A stretch of DNA of 64,000 nucleotides from Macrostomum hystrix (GCA_950097015.1 CATNEN010000005.1:558001-622000), one strand, 5' to 3'; numbered from the stretch's first letter, positions 24,531 through 34,620 are shown. Notes: a model not told the origin generated them from the letters alone. Made by a program: numbers and translations.

Positions 24531-24955
24531 GAAGAACTGTTGGAGTCCTGAAGGATTGCTGAAGTCCTGAAGGAGTGTCTGAAGTCCTGAAGGATTGCCT
24601 GAAATCTTAAAGAACTGTTGGAGTCCTGAAGGATTGCTGAAGTCCTGAAGGATTGTTTGAAGTCTTGAAGAACTGTTGGAGTCCTATTGGAGTGTCTGAA
24701 GTCCTGAAGGATTGCCTGAAGTCTTGAAGAACTGTTGGAGTCCTAATGGAGTGTCTGAAGTCCTGAAGGATTGCCTGAAGTCTTAAACTGTTGGAGTCCT
24801 AATGGAGTGTCTGAAGTCCTAATGGAGTGTCTGAAGTCCTGAAGGATTGCCTGAAGTCTTGAAGAACTGCTGGAGTCCTAATGGAGTGTCTGAAGTCCTA
24901 ATGGAGTGTCTGAAGTCCTGAAGGATTGTCTGAAGTCCTGAAGGATTGCTGAAAT
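24530..24955. repeat. Minisatellite, about 20-22 bp unit
   Basis: About 20 degenerate units centred on gaagtcctgaaggattgcc and ggagtcctaatggagtgtct. The array abuts the possible exon that follows on the minus strand. Confidence 0.88.
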
Positions 24956-25440
24956 CCGAAGCTACTGCGATTGAGTCGCTGAATATGTAGAAGTGGCCCT
25001 TATAATTTACATATCCGCAATCATCTCCAAATCCAACTGCAAATCTTCCCAGTGCCTGAGAAGATTTGAAAAGGCAATGCAAATAATACAATGGTTCTTT
25101 TTCTTTGCAGAGCGCGGAACAATAGTTATGCATCTCTAATTGCCTTGTGAATTTTTCGATGATAATGCCTTCATTTGTAGACCAAGGCAAATTAAAAAAA
25201 CCCACAGAAACAGTAACTGTGCAAAGAACACTTCAAACGGAAAACTTTTCAGATGTTTAACGAGAGAAAAGGAATCGCTTAAGATGGCATTGGACTTCGG
25301 TAGCTGGGAAAGAAGACAGGCAAGACAGCTCGTTGCCATGGTAGCAATAGTGCAAACAAGTGTCTCCTGGCGGAAAAAAACTAACGCGGCATAATGCAAA
25401 GTTCTTAGTGTAGCTTTGAACAATTCTGAAACACAACTGC
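24955..25440 (-). CDS. Possible exon(s) of an unidentified secreted protein
   Basis: Two overlapping minus-strand frames look partly protein-like. One (about 25260-25160) has a very hydrophobic stretch, VFFAQLLFLWVFLICLGL, that resembles a signal peptide. The other (about 25205-24950) has cysteines spaced like a WSC-type domain: MHNYCSALCKEK, then RFAVGFGDDCGYVNYKG. The frames differ, so a splice or a frameshift would be needed to join them. The domain resemblance is weak. This could be a real short gene, a decayed one, or chance. Confidence 0.25.
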
Positions 25441-25574
25441 CGACTTACAGAAGTATTTTTCTTCAGGCGCCAAGGAACTTTGTAATTTTTCCCGAAAATA
25501 ACACACGATTTTTATATGAAGTTTGATATCAACCATAACTGATACACTATTATAAACATTAACACAAGCTCGAC

Positions 25575-25925
25575 TAAGGACAGACTGGCTGATAAGGACC
25601 GTATGACAGATAATGATAGGCTGATAGAGAAGGACAGGATGATAGAGAAGGACAGGCTGATAGAGAAGGACAGGCTGATAGAGAAGGACAGGATGATAGA
25701 GAAGGACAGGCTGATAGAGAAGGACAGGATGATAGAGAAGGACAGGCTGATAGAGAAGGACAGGATGATAGAGAAGGACAGGCTGATAGAGAAGGACAGG
25801 CTGATAGAGAAGGACAGGCTGATAGAGAAGGACAGGCTGATAGAGAAGGACAGGATGATAGAGAAGGACAGGCTGATAGAGAAGGACAGGCTGATAGAGA
25901 AGGACAGGCTGAGAGACAAGGACCT
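25575..25925. repeat. 18-bp minisatellite left of the reverse transcriptase
   Basis: About 18 units of gacaggctgatagagaag. With an 18-bp period every open frame repeats six residues. The same unit resumes on the far side of the reverse-transcriptase fragment. Confidence 0.93.
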
Positions 25926-26750
25926 TTGGCACATCCTTCACGTTGAACTGAGGAACTCTCCACTCTCCGCCAACCAGCACGCCTTTCGATCCGGACGCTC
26001 CATCGAAAGTGCTCTGCATGCCATTGTCGACAAGCTGGAGCGCGCCGTGCTTGGCACCGGTTTCGCTCTCTCGCTTTTCCTCGACATTGATGGTGCCTTC
26101 GACAATGTGCTCTTCGAAGCCTTTAGGCGAGCCCTGGAGCGCCGGGCTACGCACGAGCACCTCACCCGCTGGATCATGTATATGATCTCTCACCGAACTG
26201 CCACCTCGCACCTGCTTGGCCACTCCCGCTCTCTGAAAGTCCAGAAGTTTGGCCCGCAGGGTAGCGTTCTCAGTCCGATCCTTTGGAACCTTGTCATGGA
26301 CGAGCTGCTCTGCAGCCCCGACCCGGACCCGGTCCAGAAAATCGGCTATGCTGACGATGTCACCGCCACCGTGGCCGGACCGTCTCCCCCGGTCCTTAGA
26401 GACCTTTTGCAAGCTTTCATCCACCGTGCCGAACGCTGGGCTCATAGCTGCGGCCTCAAACTCTCTGAGTCCAAGACCGTTATGGACCATCATGTTCCCC
26501 AGCAAGCGAAACAGGAGGATTGAGCCTCTTCTTCTCTATGACAAACCCATCGCCATGGAGAAGCAAACCAGATGCTTAGGTGTCATCCTCGACCACAGGC
26601 TGAGCTGGACACCTCACGTCAAACTCAAAACTTTTAAGGCTCTCGCGACGCTTGCGCAGATCCGCAGAGCCTTCGGTGCTACCTGAGACCTTACCCACCC
26701 GCCGTCTCTGGTGGATTTACACTACCATTGTAAGACCGGCCATTTAGCCT
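25926..26750 (+). pseudogene. Non-LTR retrotransposon reverse transcriptase, fragment
   Basis: This is the reverse transcriptase domain of a LINE of the Jockey/R1/CR1 kind. Visible motifs are ANQHAFRSGRSIESAL, LFLDIDGAFDNV (first catalytic Asp), GPQGSVLSPILWNLVMDELL and IGYADDVTA (the paired catalytic Asp). Near 26520 the frame breaks: the first frame reaches a stop at 26521-26523, and the sequence continues in another frame with CLGVILDHRLSWTPHVK and then, after a further break, RLWWIYTTIVRP, all typical of the post-RT region. No endonuclease, poly-A tail or target duplication is visible. The fragment is dead and clipped at both ends by the flanking minisatellite. Confidence 0.9.
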
Positions 26751-26754
26751 GTCA

Positions 26755-26965
26755 TAGAGGTAAGGACAGGCTAATAGAGAAGGACAGACTGAGAGATAAG
26801 GACAGACTGAGAGATAAGGACAGGCTGATTAATAAGGATAGGCTGATAGAGAAGGACAGGCTAATAGATAAGGACAGGCTGAGAAATAAGGACAGGTTGA
26901 TAGATATTGACAGGCTGATAGATCAGTTTGATAGATAAGGACAGACTGGCAAATAAGGACTGAAA
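26755..26965. repeat. 18-bp minisatellite right of the reverse transcriptase
   Basis: About 11 units of the same gacaggctgatagagaag family as on the left side, more degenerate (agagataag and aataag variants). Confidence 0.9.
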
Positions 26966-27086
26966 AATAAGGCTGGGAGACGGAAATTTCAGAATTCAAG
27001 AATGTAACAACGATAAATTCAAGCAGAGCACGATAAACCGGTTGATAAAAATACGTTTTTCAGAACATATCGGGCGAACGTAGAAA

Positions 27087-30000
27087 CTACTGTTTCTGAA
27101 GTCTATCGCAGGCCCTCAGGGCAGTAGCAGCGGCGGCTCGACCAAATCCGGCAGTTGGCACGTCGCGCTCGTTCCAGATTTCAACGCCGTCGCAGGAGCA
27201 GATTCGTTTGTCGTTGGCGAATAGGCCAGCGGAGCGGGCCACAACTCCAGCAGCCAGGATGGCCCCGTCTGGACCGTCGGCTGAATGAGACTCGCTGATG
27301 CTCAGGCAGCGGCCGACGAGATTCCAAAGCTGAAGTCGCTTAGAAATCAAGCTGAAGCGAAGCCGACCGTTGGGACCGGCTTGGGAGCGGCCGATGCGGC
27401 CAGTGGGATCGGACTGGGAAGTGGGAAATTTTTTTCGAGGCCGTTATTGCGACTGGATAATAAACTGCTTCTCGGCATTTCTCTAACAAGGCAAGAAGAC
27501 GCATTGGAGGTTTTTTAAATGAGAGAGGGGCGGAATGGAGGATGAAGGGCGGAGTGAAGGGCGGAATGGAGGAGGATGGAGGAAAGAGGGGCGGAATGGA
27601 AGATGATGGAGGCGACAGGGGCGGAATGGAAGATGATGGAGGATAGAGGGGCGGAATAGAGGATGATGGAGGAAAGAGGGGCGGAATGGAGGATGATGGA
27701 GGAAAGAGGGGCGGAATGGAGGATGACGGAGGATAGAGGGGGAATGGAGGATGATGGAGGAAAGAAGCGCGGAATGGAGGATGATGGAGGAAGAGAAGAA
27801 CTCAGGATGATGCATCTGATGGCTAATGAGGATGAAAATAAATGCAAATTTAGATATTACACGTGTACCTCACGTAGTAGCTACAACAAGAAAATAAGTG
27901 TTGAAATGTACACTTTATGTTTAGATTCAGGGCCATTAAGTCAAACAATATGCAAGCAGACTTGAAGAAGTGACTTCAATGTCACAATTCTTGCCAGTTT
28001 ATTTTCGCGTCAATTAAGAGACTTCGCACCGGAAACTCAACTTATTCACTGGAAATACTCAGAAATGCTCAGACATGCAACGGCCAGTTGAAAGCCAAGG
28101 AAAGGGATGGATTTGAAGGCCAGGCAAAGGGATGGATTTGAAGGCCAAGGAAAGGGATGGATTTGAAGGCCAGGCAAAGGGATGGATTTGAAGGCCAAGG
28201 AAAGGGATGGATTTGAAGGCCAAGGAAAGGGATGGATTTGAAGGCCAAGGAAAGGGATGGATTTGAAGGCCAAGGAAAGGGATGGATTTAAAAGCCAAGG
28301 AAAGGGATGGATTTGAAGGCCAAGGAAATGGATGGATTTAAAAGCCAAGGAAAGGGATGGATTTGAAGGCCAAGGAAAGGGATGGATTTGAAGGCCAAGG
28401 AAAGGGATGGATTTAAAAGCCAAGGAAAGGGATAGATTTGAAGGCCAAAATAAGATGTGGATTTGAAGGCTAAGGAATGGGGTGGGTTTGAAGGTCAAGG
28501 AAATGGTTGGGCTTGAGGGCCAAAATAAGATGTGGATTTGAAGGTCAAAGAAATGGGTGGGCTTAAAGGCCATAGAAAGGGGTGGGTTTGAAGGTCAAGG
28601 AAAGGGGTGGGTTTGAAGGTCAAGGAAAGGGGTGGGCTTGAAGGTCAAGGAAAGGGGTGGGCTTGAAGGTCAAGGAAAGGGGTGTGTTTGAAGGCTGCAG
28701 AGCGACAACAAATAGCAGTTGAATATAAAAATCAATAGTCAGTTCAAATGGTTCCTGAAGTGTTAGGAAATATTCTATAGACACGGAAGCGGTGATTCAA
28801 TCGCAGATGACAGTGTAGCTTAGCCAGGGTGCCTAGAGCACCGTGCGGCCTTGGCCTACAGTAGAACACGCGAGCCACGCGTGAATGCAGCAAGGCCATA
28901 GCGCACATGTGGCAAGGCTCGTCTGTGACGTAGGCATGCAGCCCTGTGCAGAGATAGTCGCTACGACCGCCCAGGCGTTGAACGGCCCGCAGCGTCGAGT
29001 GCCAAGTAGGACAGTGTCGTCGTTCATCGGCGCATTCGACTAGAATAGCATCGGAGCGCGGATCCACAATTAGACAGGCCGACGAAGGTATTGGAGGAGT
29101 TGAAGCTAATGAAGCAGCTGGGACGCAAGTAGTTTTATTGGACGTGTCACAAGTAACGTTGTTTGAAACACCAGAAGTAACGGTACTAGAAGCGCCAGAA
29201 GAAACGTCATTAGAAACGACAGAAGTAACGGGATTACAGATGCCAGAAGTAACGATATTAGTAACGCCAGAAGTAACGTTACTACAGGCTTCAGAAGTAA
29301 CGGTATAACAGGCTTCAGAAGTAACGGTATTACAGGCTTCAGAAGTAACGGTATTACAGGCTTCAGAAATAACGGTATAAGAAACGTGAGACGCAACGGT
29401 ATTGGAGACATTGCTAGACGCAGTAGACACTGCAGAAGTAACTTCAGTGCAAGCGCTGAACAAGCTTGAAGTTGCAGCAGCAGCAAAATGTCCAAGAGAC
29501 AAAGCCCTTCGCATATGCCTCAAACAGGCAGCAGTTTCTGCTTCAGTGAAGCAATCTAAAGACAATTCCGCTTCTAAAGCTTTATCGGCGTGAAAGGAGC
29601 AGGGCCAGTGGGCCGAAGCCAGATCCCATTGTCGGCGGGTACGCGGTGAAACGCCAGGCACCCTAGTGATCTCTATCGCATCCAATTTGCCTAGCCAAGT
29701 AGAAGCAAACTCATTGGAAGCTTTCAATCGTGACAGTTCGCTAGCGTGACAAAGAAGTATTCGATAGGACCGGCCATGGTCAACTCGGAGGAGGTCAGCG
29801 GAGGCGACGGGAGCGGCGCGTTTCAAATGACGCAGATCCTGAGCGGGAAATTTTTCGCTCAAAAATTTTTGCAATCCGCTCAGGGGCCGAAGATCGCCGG
29901 TTAATAAGCCAGATGCGATGGGCACGAGGTGCGGATTTAGGCAGGTCGCCTCGTCAGGCAGTATGCTGGTTAGGCCATAGACTATTGTTGCGGCGATGCT

Positions 30001-33000
30001 GCCGCTCCGTGGCTGCTGCTGCTGCTGCTGTTATTGTTATTGTTCGTTGATTACTTATTATACTCGGAAAGTTTTATAATTCCTTCAGGAAATTTCTTAT
30101 ATCTGCTTATAGAGGGGAGAAAAGGGGCAGGAAGGAAATGGATTAAGAAGCTGATATCTTGGATTAATGGATGGCATGAGTAGATTATTGAAGGGAAGTG
30201 GTGCCCGTATAAAACGAAATGGTCACAAAAAAGGGCTGTGACCGTTCCACTTGTGACCGTGGTCCGTAACGCTGGTGACCGTTTAATGTGACCGTTCATG
30301 TTCATGAAGATAGGGTCACCAAGTTACCGTTCACTGTGACCATACTTTGTGACCGATTGCAGGGTCACCATGTGACCGTTCACTGTGACCATATTTTGTG
30401 ACCGTTATGTTCAGGGTCACCATGTGACCGTTCACTGTGACCATATTTTGTGTGACCATTCTGTGTGTCCGTTGTGTGACTGGCAGTAGCACCAGAAAAT
30501 AGTAACAAGAAAAAAATCTATACATCTGAATATACTTAATATTTATTATGAATTATATCAAATGTAAAATGCCATGACTTTCTTTATATTGATAAAAAGG
30601 CAGTAGTGGCAGTAGCAAAAATAGCCAGTAAAATATAGCTAGTAAAAAGTCGCTGTATTTGTATGGGCAAACTGCCCGCGCATCAAATGCCATAACTTTT
30701 TATATGTAAATATTGGTATCGATGGTTATAAGCAATTTTAGGAAACATATAAAGGTACAAGGTGTAATAAGTTACTGGCACTACCTGCTTTCCAGCCAGC
30801 TTTCACTGGACACTTTGCATCACTTGTCTTGCTATGTTCAGCAACTATTGTTGGCCGTGTCATGCTTCATCATTTTCTGCACACCAAAGGCTGCGGCTTC
30901 GTCGTCGTCGCCACTGTCGTCGTCCTCCTTGGCGTCAACGTCACCGCCGTCAAGGTCAAGTTCCTTGGCGCTGTCAAGGTCACCGCCGCCTTCTTCATCA
31001 CCGGCTTCCTTCCTTCCGCCCTTGTTCCTTCCAGTGCGACCGCTGGGTGTCACTTTGAGTGGTGACTTCAATTTTCGGGCAGCACAGAAGGCAGTGCGCT
31101 TGAAAATCGTGGCATAGGACTTCTTCGGAAATTCCTCAGGGAACTTTAGCCCACTTATAAAAGCCTTAATGGCGAACTTTTTCTTCTTAGATACTTCCGG
31201 CTTCGGCGGCGGACCATCCTTTTTTGTCTTGCGGCCGGTGTAGGAACGGGTCGTTAGCTCCTCGGTTGAGAAGACTGTTCGGTACAGGGTCCGGAGCATT
31301 TTATCGCCGTCTGTACTGCTGAAACCTCCCTTCACATAGACAGACACCGCACGCTTGATCTGTTCATAGTCGGCGGCCGACACAACGACGTCGGGGCAGC
31401 GCGCTGTCAAGGCCCTTGTCTCGGGTGCACGCTTCTGCTGCTTTGCTGACGCCAATTGGATCTGGGCGCGAAGTTCTCTATCGTCCAGCAACGGAACAGA
31501 CGCCGCGGCAGAGACGCCGCCAACAGATGCCGCGGCAGAAGCGCCGCCAGCAGTACTGCTGCCTAGCACGTCAGTACTGTCTTCAACCGTGACATCCATC
31601 CCACTGATGCCGGTAGAAATTGCGCGTTGTAGTACCTCAATGGCAGAAAACACGGCGTCCTGCAGCACCACGGTGTACTTAGCAACAGCACCGCCTTCTT
31701 CCGACCTCGAATGTTCGACCCCGCTCTGGGCATGCTCCAGCTCACACTGCAGCTCACGGATTCTGATGACGGCGGCTTCCCATTTTTCCTTATACGCAGT
31801 CTGCTCATATTCAGCATCGTCAAGCCGGTGGTTCAATTCTTCGATCTGCCGTCCCTGGCTTTCTCTGTAGCCGTCGGCAGTCTGCTGCGCTAACTCTGCT
31901 GCTGTCCGGAGGTTCAAAACCTCCTGCCGGAGCGCCTGGCAGGTGGTGCAGCTGTTAGGAAGGTTGATACCTGCCGGCCTCTGCACCGCTTGACAGGCAC
32001 TGGCACCAGCCTCTGCAGCCGCCTTTGTGCGGTATGGCCCTTTGCATACACGCACGCGGTAGGCCTTGCCTACGGTGAACGGTCACATGGTGACCCTGAA
32101 CATAACGGTCACAAAATACGGTCACAGTGAACGGTCACATGGTGACCCTGAACATAACGGTCACAAAGTACGGTCACAGTGAACGGTCACATGGTGACCC
32201 TGAACATAACGGTCACAAAATACGGTCACAATGAACGGTCACATGGTGACCCGGACAAATGGTCACATTTTATGGACACCAAGTGGTAACATGAGACCAT
32301 GGCGGTCACAAAACGTGGTCACTAACGGTAACATGTGACCATGACAGTCACAACAACGGTCACAGCCCCTTTTTTGTGACCATTCCGTTTTATACGGGGT
32401 GGATTAATGGACGGAACTAGTGTATTAATAGATGACACAAGTGTATTAATGGATGGAAGAGGCAGATTATTGAATGGAAGGGGCGGATTAATGGAGGTAA
32501 GTAGCGGATTAATGGAGGTAAGTAGCGGATTAATGGAGGTAAGTAGCGGATTAATGGAGGTAAGGAGAGGATTAAAGGAGGTAAGGAGCGGATAAATGGA
32601 GGTAAGGAGCGGATAAATGGAGGTAAGGAGCGGATTAAAGGAGGTAAGGAGCAGAATAATGGAGGTAAGGGGCGGATTAAGGGAGGTAAGGAGCAGAATA
32701 ATGGAGGGCAGGGCGGATTAAAGGAGGTAAGGGGGCGGATAGATGGAGGTAATGAGCAGATTAAGGGAGGGAAGGGCGGATTAAAGGAGGTGGGTAGCGG
32801 ATTAATTTAGGTAAAGAGCGGATAATTGGAGGGAAGGGGCGGATTTATGGATGGAAGGAGCGGATTAATCGAGGAACGGGCGGATTAATGGAGTCAAGGA
32901 GCGGACGTAGACTTACATACAAATGATTAGAAAAGTGAGTAGGCTATATATTATTACTAAAAAAGATCTAGCAAGGCTTAATACATACCTGACTATCGTG

Positions 33001-33638
33001 GGCATTTTGCCTATCTGATCTGTCGTCGTACAGGGGACCGCAGGATTCCAGACCACCCGACAGATCGCCGCCCTGACGCATTTCGACGCTGTACCAGCCG
33101 CCAGCTTCGAGACCGTCGACAGTACCGTCGAATAGGCACTGACTGTCGTCGGGTTGCAGTATTCTAACAACGCCTCTGATTGCTGCTGCCTGCGATTTCC
33201 GGTTCATACTACTGCTGCTACTGCTACTAGTAGTAGTGTGCTGAGAATCTAGCTGGGCTACACCTGCGGCGAAGTCTTGGCCGGACATGGCCGAACTTGC
33301 CGTGCCAACACCCTGCAGAACTGCCCGACAGCCAGTCGATTCCAGCAGTTCCAGGACCGAGTCGACGTGAAGCGAAGTTTTTAAAAGTACACGCTGCCGG
33401 CTCAGATCGATGCGAATGTCGGCCAACTGGCCGGCTGGCTGGTGGCTGGCTAAAACGCGACTGATGGCATCCGCACACGACTGACAGGTCATGTTGACTG
33501 CGAACTGCAGCTGCGCAAATGAGCGATGGATCGATGGTCAGACGGACAGGTACGTTGACAACACGCAGACAGTCAGACAGTAAATTAGACATCCAGGACA
33601 GACAGACAGACCGACATCCAGTACAGACAGACATCCAG

Positions 33639-33670
<32 letters not shown>

Positions 33671-33692
33671 TCCAGGACAGACAGACATCCAG

Positions 33693-33724
<32 letters not shown>

Positions 33725-34046
33725 TCTAGGACAGACAGACATCCAGGACAGACAGACATCCAGTACAGACAGATAGACAGACCGACAGGCAGAAAGACAG
33801 ACAGGCAGACAGGCAGGCAGACAGACAGACAGGCAGACAGACAGACAGGCAGACAGACAGACAGGCAGACAGACAGGCAGACAGACAGGCAGACAGACAG
33901 ACAGACAGGTAGACAGACATGCAAGTCAGATAAGCTAGTCAAATAATTTATCAAATCGAAATCAACTGAAAGGTAATAAAATTGCTCACCTCTTTCATAG
34001 CGGGCTCTAGTTCTGATAATGCCTGCTGTTCCAGTTTGTCGGCCAT
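27087..34046 (-). CDS. CCS: Copper chaperone for superoxide dismutase (CCS)
   Basis: CCS delivers copper to Cu/Zn superoxide dismutase and forms its disulphide. Three exons, 34046-33990, 33510-32989 and 27329-27087, join in phase 0 to 273 residues, essentially the human length (274). Domain 1 has the copper motif MTCQSC after LQFAVN. Domain 2 is SOD-like (IRGVVRILQ, CLFDGTVDGLEAGGWYSVEM, GDLSGGLESCGPLYD). The end has GVVARSAGLF, the domain 3 C-x-C pair (ICSCDGVEIWNER) and a short tail. The SOD-like core between SCGPLYD and LWNLVG is short and poor in histidine, so zinc binding is doubtful. The second intron (5.66 kb) contains the ADAT3 gene on the same strand and a BEN-domain transposon. An acceptor (attttcag) lies 9 nt before the ATG. 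Confidence 0.92.
27515..27805. repeat. 30-bp minisatellite in CCS intron 2
   Basis: About 9 units combine gatggaggaaagaggggcgg with aatggaggat. The purine-rich strand is the plus strand. Confidence 0.9.
28080..28690. repeat. 25-bp minisatellite in CCS intron 2, 3' of ADAT3
   Basis: About 24 units contain ggaaagggatggatttgaag plus gccaa. It stops about 50 bp before the ADAT3 stop codon. Confidence 0.93.
28744..30027 (-). CDS. ADAT3: ADAT3, tRNA adenosine deaminase subunit
   Basis: ADAT3 is the non-catalytic partner of ADAT2, which makes inosine at tRNA wobble position 34. The frame is open from a TAA at 30033-30031 to the stop at 28744. It has the family N-terminal region (RRQWDLASAHWPCSFHADKA) and the deaminase fold CLIVDPRSDAILVE, HSTLRAVQRLGG, YLCTGLHAYVTDEPCHMCAM and LLHSRVARVFY, ending LNHRFRVYRIF. 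The zinc-site His is followed by S-T rather than A-E, so the catalytic Glu is absent, as expected for ADAT3. An insert before CLIVDP is rich in Thr/Val/Ser and contains a coding 24-bp repeat (SEACNTVT). No in-frame ATG exists between the stop and the conserved start; the frame begins with a run of CAG codons that could itself be the acceptor. The gene lies inside CCS intron 2. Confidence 0.92.
   Translation of the reverse strand, partial: QQQQQPRSGSIAATIVYGLTSILPDEATCLNPHLVPIASGLLTGDLRPLSGLQKFLSEKFPAQDLRHLKRAAPVASADLLRVDHGRSYRILLCHASELSRLKASNEFASTWLGKLDAIEITRVPGVSPRTRRQWDLASAHWPCSFHADKALEAELSLDCFTEAETAACLRHMRRALSLGHFAAAATSSLFSACTEVTSAVSTASSNVSNTVASHVSYTVISEACNTVTSEACNTVTSEACYTVTSEACSNVTSGVTNIVTSGICNPVTSVVSNDVSSGASSTVTSGVSNNVTCDTSNKTTCVPAASLASTPPIPSSACLIVDPRSDAILVECADERRHCPTWHSTLRAVQRLGGRSDYLCTGLHAYVTDEPCHMCAMALLHSRVARVFYCRPRPHGALGTLAKLHCHLRLNHRFRVYRIFPNTSGTI
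29220..29400 (-). repeat. 24-bp repeat coding for an octapeptide in ADAT3
   Basis: About 4 good and several decayed units encode S-E-A-C-N-T-V-T. The period is a multiple of three and keeps the frame, unlike most intronic arrays here. Confidence 0.85.
30201..30203. repeat. Left target-site duplication GTG of the BEN transposon
   Basis: GTG precedes the left inverted repeat; the matching GTG is at 32399-32401. Removing the element and one copy restores a minisatellite unit of the neighbouring array with the right length. Confidence 0.65.
30836..32094 (-). CDS. Coiled-coil and BEN-like domain protein of the transposon
   Basis: Open frame of about 418 codons on the minus strand within the inverted-repeat element, ending in TGA at about 30836. 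The N-terminal third is a predicted coiled coil (RQEVLNLRTAAELAQQ, RQIEELNHRLDDAEYEQ, ELQCELEHAQS). The middle is Ala/Ser-rich. The following region (KMLRTLYRTVFSTEELTTRS, TGRKTKKDG, FAIKAFISGLKFPEEFPKK, RKLKS) resembles a BEN domain, a DNA-binding module found in chromatin proteins and some viral and mobile-element proteins. The C-terminus is acidic. There is no in-frame ATG before the coiled coil; the first is MDVTVEDSTD. A 5' exon, a non-AUG start or decay are all possible. BEN assignment is by pattern only. Confidence 0.6.
32077..32398. repeat. Right inverted-repeat arm of the BEN transposon
   Basis: Three to four units of about 52 bp contain aacggtcacatggtgaccct, then gaacataacggtcacaaa and tacggtcacagtg. 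A decaying segment follows, and then the perfect terminal sequence. The left arm (30204-30480) holds the same units inverted. Confidence 0.88.
32402..32910. repeat. Minisatellite, about 20 bp unit, flanking the transposon
   Basis: About 24 units centred on ggcggattaatggaggtaag. Related sequence continues on the far side of the transposon at about 30150-30200 (gattattgaagggaag), so the element landed in this array. Confidence 0.9.
33560..33930. repeat. CAGA-type repeat in CCS intron 1
   Basis: This is a mixture of cagacaga/caggcaga tetranucleotide runs and a longer unit, acatccaggacagacaga. It fills most of the 479-bp first intron of CCS. Confidence 0.93.
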
Positions 34047-34369
34047 GATTTGCAACTGAAAATTATTTTAACTGCTTTATTATTGTTCAACCTATTATTT
34101 TGGAATAACAGACAAAAACATAAATTACAGAAAAAAGTTATCAAGAATATCAATAATTTTTTTTAATACAAAAGACAACATCGTGAATTTTTATATTTGC
34201 ATCACAAGGCGAAAGAAATTTAAAATACTTGTATTGTAGTAAAGAAAATCTAAAGATGCAAAAACATCTGTCTTAAAAGTTTCGATCGCTAAAATTTGTA
34301 TAAATTACTAAATATACGAGTACTTTACGAGGACACGCTAAGATTCTATGTCACTAGAATAAGGGCCAT

Positions 34370-34620
34370 AGAATTAAACATTAAAGTGAAGGAGGAGAGA
34401 GGGAAGAGATAAGATGGAGGAAAGATGAGAAAGGGAGAGATGAGACAGGGGAGAGATGAGACAGGAAAAGATAAGAAAGGAGAGAGATGAGACAGGGGAG
34501 AGATAAGCTAGGGAGAGATAATACAGGGAGAGATTAGACAGGAGACAGATGAGACAGAGGAGAGATGAGACAGGGAGAGATGGGACCGGGGAGATGAGGC
34601 AGGAGGGATGAGTAGAGTAT
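34370..34620. repeat. gagagatgagacaggg minisatellite between CCS and tRNase Z-like 1
   Basis: About 15 degenerate units of about 16 bp. The unit is similar to the 16-bp repeat in GABBR1 intron 4 and LRRC14 intron 2 (gatgagacacgggaga). Confidence 0.82.

Larger units (their letters stand above)
30204..32398. mobile_element. 2.2 kb DNA transposon with inverted repeats and a BEN-like gene
   Basis: The left end begins cccgtataaaacgaaatggt; the right end read inward begins cccgtataaaacggaatggt, and the match continues for about 43 bp (cacaaaaaaggg, ctgtgaccgtt). Subterminal regions (to about 30480 and from about 32077) carry inverted arrays of a unit of about 52 bp with the near-palindrome ggtcacatggtgacc and accgttatgttcagggtcac. 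A 3-bp duplication (GTG) flanks it. The only gene is a coiled-coil/BEN-like protein on the minus strand; I see no DDE transposase. The superfamily is not recognised. The short duplication and CCC ends leave several possibilities, including a non-autonomous derivative. Confidence 0.85.

Noticed and set aside
25405-26505. 366-codon minus-strand frame across the reverse transcriptase
   Set aside because: It is antisense to the reverse transcriptase plus the 18-bp repeat; the plus-strand frame carries the real motifs.
28046-28573. 175-codon minus-strand frame with FPWPSNPSLSLAF repeats
   Set aside because: This is translation of the 25-bp minisatellite downstream of ADAT3.
33538-33954. Cys/Leu/Ser/Val-rich minus-strand frame
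   Set aside because: This is translation of the CAGA-type repeat in CCS intron 1.
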